Assembly: GCA_949358305.1 (NCBI GenBank)
Contig: OX442321.1
Coordinates: 372,001-436,000 of the forward strand
DNA length: 64,000 nucleotides
Source: Strigamia acuminata
Lineage: Eukaryota > Arthropoda > Chilopoda > Geophilomorpha > Linotaeniidae
Direction: 5' to 3'
This document shows, in pieces, positions 60,741 to 64,000 of the stretch (position 1 is the first letter of the stretch; every line of letters begins with the position of its first letter). Under the pieces are notes generated by a model. It made no database searches, had not been told where the DNA came from, and saw only the letters and a program-made list of their open reading frames with translations. A program made the position numbers and the translations under genes.

Positions 60741-63700
60741 ATGGCCAGTGGTTTCCCCCTTGATGGCGATTATGTAACGTTGGTTAAAGTAAGTAAATGA
60801 CGTCATTTGCACTTGGCACTCGTCGTTTCAAACACTTTGAACAACTCGAAAAGGTGTGTCTCGGACCTTCGGACCACCCAGCGCCCAGGAATGTGGGTGG
60901 GGGACCTTGATGGCCCGAATTTGTAATTTTCTCACCTCTCCGGGGGTCCGCGAAATAAATAAGAAAAAAATTATTTGTTTCTTTATTATTTTGTGCAAAT
61001 TCGCAATTTTCTCGTTTGATTTTTCGTCACATTTTTTGTCCCTTTGGCACTTGGCACGTGGAAAACGTGACAAAAGGGCGTTCGTTTTCGCTCGTGGACC
61101 CTCCCTTTGGCCGGCTGCCAAAAAACAGTTGAACTTGACTTTATTTCTCCTTTTCCGCACGTTTTTATCGCGTTTTTCTTTTTCTTTCCGTCTTTTTTAA
61201 ACGGACTGAATTAATGGGTGACATTTGTGGATCAGTTTACGCCATTTTTGTCTCTCTTTTTTATTTTTGTTTTGGTTTTTGTGTTGGTTTGGTCTAAATT
61301 TAGTTTTCGGGGCCTGAGAAGGTGACGTGAAGACGGAGACAGAGACTGTGTAGTGTAGGTCGATCCGAGATGGCGGATGTTGGATTTTTCTTTATTTTCC
61401 TGTGCAAATTAGTCATTTGTGCAGGAAATTGAAGGGATTCTTCGAATCTTTGATTGTTCGCTCTGTGGTTGTCTTCTCCTCACGTTTCACCCCCATTTTG
61501 GATCGAGTGGAAACGACTTATTCTTCCCAAGAGAGATAGAGAGAGACGGAGAGACTTTTCTTTTCTTTTCCTTTCTCTTCCCGTCACGTTATGGCGTGTT
61601 ACATTTTGTATTGTTTCGGGAAGGTAAGCATCCGAATTGTCAGTGATTAATTTCGGCCTTGTGTATCGCGATGAATGATGAGGATCCGTGAAAAGAGGAA
61701 GACATTATTTATTTCTTTTATTGTATTTTTTTTTCCTTTTTTTTTTCAAAATTTAAATTTAGTACGTATTTTAGCACGAGGTTGAATTCGTTGTTATGAA
61801 ATTCACGATTGTGAATTATGGCCGTGACACGAAAGCTCATCTTTCTCGTCTTTTCATTTTATTTACACATTTGTTTCGGTTGTAGTTGTTGTCCGCCGTT
61901 ATGTTTATTTATTTCGCTCGTTCTCTGTTTTCACAGCCCACCATATTTGGCACGCTAACGTCAGAACAAATCCCGAGAGAAACCAGACGAGTAAATTGTT
62001 ATTATTTTTTTATTATTTCTTTATTACATTTTGATTTTTTTTTATTAAAAAATAAAAACAGAGTCCTCAGACACCAACGAGTCCCAAATCGCCGAGTATG
62101 AACCGTTTTCCCATTCCTAACGGCACGAATCACGACACTTTTGACGGAAAGGATCGGAGTCGCATCAGTGAGGAAAATGTCAGTAAAAATCAAAAAAATA
62201 ATTAATTAATCTAAAAATTAATTAAATTTAATTTCAGGCCCTGAATTATCGCGATGGGAATTTAATTTCTGGTCCGATCGAATCACTCATCCAACATTTG
62301 TTACCCACCGCCGATTACTATCCCGATGTACGGATTGAGTTTTTGTTTTATTTAAACATTTTAAGTTTTAATTTAAATTTTGTTCGTTTGCAGAGAACTT
62401 ACCTCTTTTCATTTCTGCTCAGTTCGAGATTATTTATTAAACCTCATGAACTTTTAGCTCGAGTGTGTCAAATTTCAATTCATCAACAGAATCATATTTC
62501 CAAGGTAATTTCTGTTTGTTTGAAATTTATTAACTTAATTTAATTTAATTTAATTAATATTTTTTTTTACTTTGTCAGGATAAGTTGGGCAACTTTTGGC
62601 CATACGTCGTGCAATTATTAAGGTGATTTTGCGATTTTATTTGTATTTGTGCGATTTGTATTTATTTATTTCTTCTATTTGGGGCAGTGAATGGACTGAA
62701 ACGTTTCCCTACGATTTTCGGGACGAACGTTGCATGAAGCAACTTAAAACGATCACTCAGCGTTGCATCCACATCGATTCTCGACTCAGGAAGGAAGTGA
62801 CGCAAATTTTACAAAATCTTTCTCATAAGGTATGATAAAAGAAGAATTAATTAATTAATTAATCGATGATTTATTTTTTGTTCCATTTTTTAGTTGTCGC
62901 GGTTGGATCATTACGAGGAATTTTTAAGTAAAATAAACAGCGACGCGGCAAATCCTCTGTTAAATGCTGAAACCGTGGTTATTATCTAAGAAAAATATAT
63001 TTAAATTTAAATTTAAATTTAAAACATAATTTTATCGCAGACGGACGTGTCGGAAATTTGCCCGAATCCGACAGTTTTGGCGCAACAACTCACGCACATC
63101 GAGTTGGAGCGGTTGAGCAACATCGGGCCCGAAGAATTCGTTCAAGCGTTTGCTAAAGAAAACCCAAACATCGAAGTAGATAAATAATTTTTTTAAATAT
63201 ATTTTTATTATTTTTTTTCTAAGAATTTAATTTTTGCAGACATCGTTTAAAGATTTAAAGAAAACGAAAAACTTGGAATCTTATATTCAGTGGTTTAATC
63301 GACTTAGTTATTTCGTGGCGACCGAAATTTGCATGGTAAATCAACGAAATATTTGATTTATTATACAGATGCGATTAGAAATTTGTGTTTATTTCAGCAC
63401 TTGAAGAAAAAACATCGCGCTCGCGTCATAGAGTATTACATTGAAACGGCGAAAGAATGTTTTAACATCGGTAACTTCAACTCACTAATGGCCATCATTG
63501 CGGGAATGAACATGAGTCCTATTTCCAGGCTTAAGAAAACTGTAATTTGTCATTTCTCGAATTTTATCTTTGTTTTGATTGTTTTTCTTTTCCGCTTAAG
63601 TGGACGAAAGTGAATACGGCTAAACTGGAAGTGCTCGAACATCAAATGGATCCCACGTCTAATTTTGCTAGTTACAGATCGACGCTCAAAGCGGCCATGT

Positions 63701-64000
63701 GGCGGTCCGAGGGTGCCGTCGACCAACGGGAAAAGGTGAAATTGCTAAGAATGAATGAATGAATGAATTTATAATTTTTATTTATTTGTTTTGCAGATTG
63801 TGATACCGTTTTTTAGTTTGCTCGTCAAAGATTTGTATTTTCTCAATGAAGGCTGTGCCAACAGGTAATTTAAAATTCGATTTAGTCTCATAATCAAATT
63901 GACATTTTTTTTTTCCGTTTTTAAAATATTTGGCAGATTACCCAACGGACACATAAATTGCGAGAAGTTTTGGCAGTTGGCCAAACAGGTCTCCCAGTTC
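60741..64000 (+). CDS. RASGEF1B: RasGEF domain family member 1 (RASGEF1A/B/C type), 3' end beyond window
   Basis: Guanine-nucleotide exchange factor for Ras-like GTPases. Exons: 60741-60788 (ATG, MASGFPLDGDYVTLVK), 61937-61990, 62062-62178, 62238-62327, 62394-62504, 62579-62622, 62688-62829, 62894-62974, 63041-63175, 63240-63335, 63398-63541, 63601-63735, 63797-63864, and 63937 to the window end. The N-terminal REM region has NLISGPIESLIQHLLP and EWTETFPYDFRDERC. The CDC25-type catalytic domain has LAQQLTHIELERLSNIGPEE, FNIGNFNSLMAIIAGMNMSP and FLNEGCANRLPNGH, all close to vertebrate RASGEF1. The window stops inside the catalytic domain (KQVSQF), so roughly the last 70-80 residues are missing. 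The exon at 60741 sits at the edge of a CpG-rich stretch and is probably one of at least two alternative first exons. Confidence 0.93.
60789..61936 (+). other. Intron after the candidate RASGEF1 first exon
   Basis: No coding features were recognised. It contains CT-rich tracts near 61240-61280 and 61550-61580 and several short GC-rich patches. The acceptor at 61935-61936 is good. Confidence 0.5.

Overview
This is a gene-dense piece of an invertebrate nuclear genome. The genes have many short, AT-rich GT-AG introns (often 50-70 nt), GC-richer exons and UTRs with poly-A signals. A secreted protease with a chitin-binding module, a Notch-ligand-type protein and cadherin repeats point to a bilaterian animal, most likely an ecdysozoan such as an arthropod or tardigrade. 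I cannot name the species. Exon models were read by eye from splice sites, phase and remembered family conservation; no alignment was run.

Layout, left to right. (1) 178-11582 (+): a ZMIZ1/2-type SP-RING coactivator with a long 5' portion holding two in-phase alternative first exons. (2) 13567-14910 (+): a pogo/Tigger-type transposase-derived gene with an intact ORF but a lost catalytic Asp. (3) 15795-20747 (-): glutamine:fructose-6-phosphate aminotransferase (GFPT), 18 coding exons plus two alternative 24-nt microexons. (4) 20957-22516 (+): DNA polymerase beta, head-to-head with GFPT across about 210 bp. (5) 22679-23440 (-): a group XII secreted phospholipase A2. (6) 24618-27217 (+): a secreted CBM14-CUB-CUB-LDLa-trypsin protease. 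(7) 27419-31496 and 32582-43609 (+): two paralogous cadherin-like single-pass membrane proteins separated by a 776-bp terminal-inverted-repeat element. The second has grown by tandem duplication of a roughly 210-residue module. (8) 43678-45740 (-): a DSL-domain membrane protein with no EGF repeats. (9) 45931-46520 (-): ribosomal protein S14. (10) 47103-54386 (+): ZSWIM8, the substrate receptor of the E3 ligase used in target-directed microRNA decay. (11) 57526-64000 (+): a RASGEF1-type Ras exchange factor cut by the window end, with candidate upstream coiled-coil exons.

Most genes are conserved housekeeping or regulatory genes: transcription and SUMO coactivation, hexosamine synthesis, base-excision repair, translation, microRNA turnover and Ras signalling. 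The 24.6-45.7 kb block is different: four adjacent secreted or membrane genes of lineage-specific design. The most interesting material lies there (cadherin-derived modules that have lost their calcium ligands, a shared RVxF-like motif in the two cytoplasmic tails, and an EGF-less DSL protein with an FxNPxY signal) and in the alternative-exon structures of ZMIZ, GFPT and RASGEF1. I saw no CRISPR array, operon, virus or clearly novel multi-gene system.
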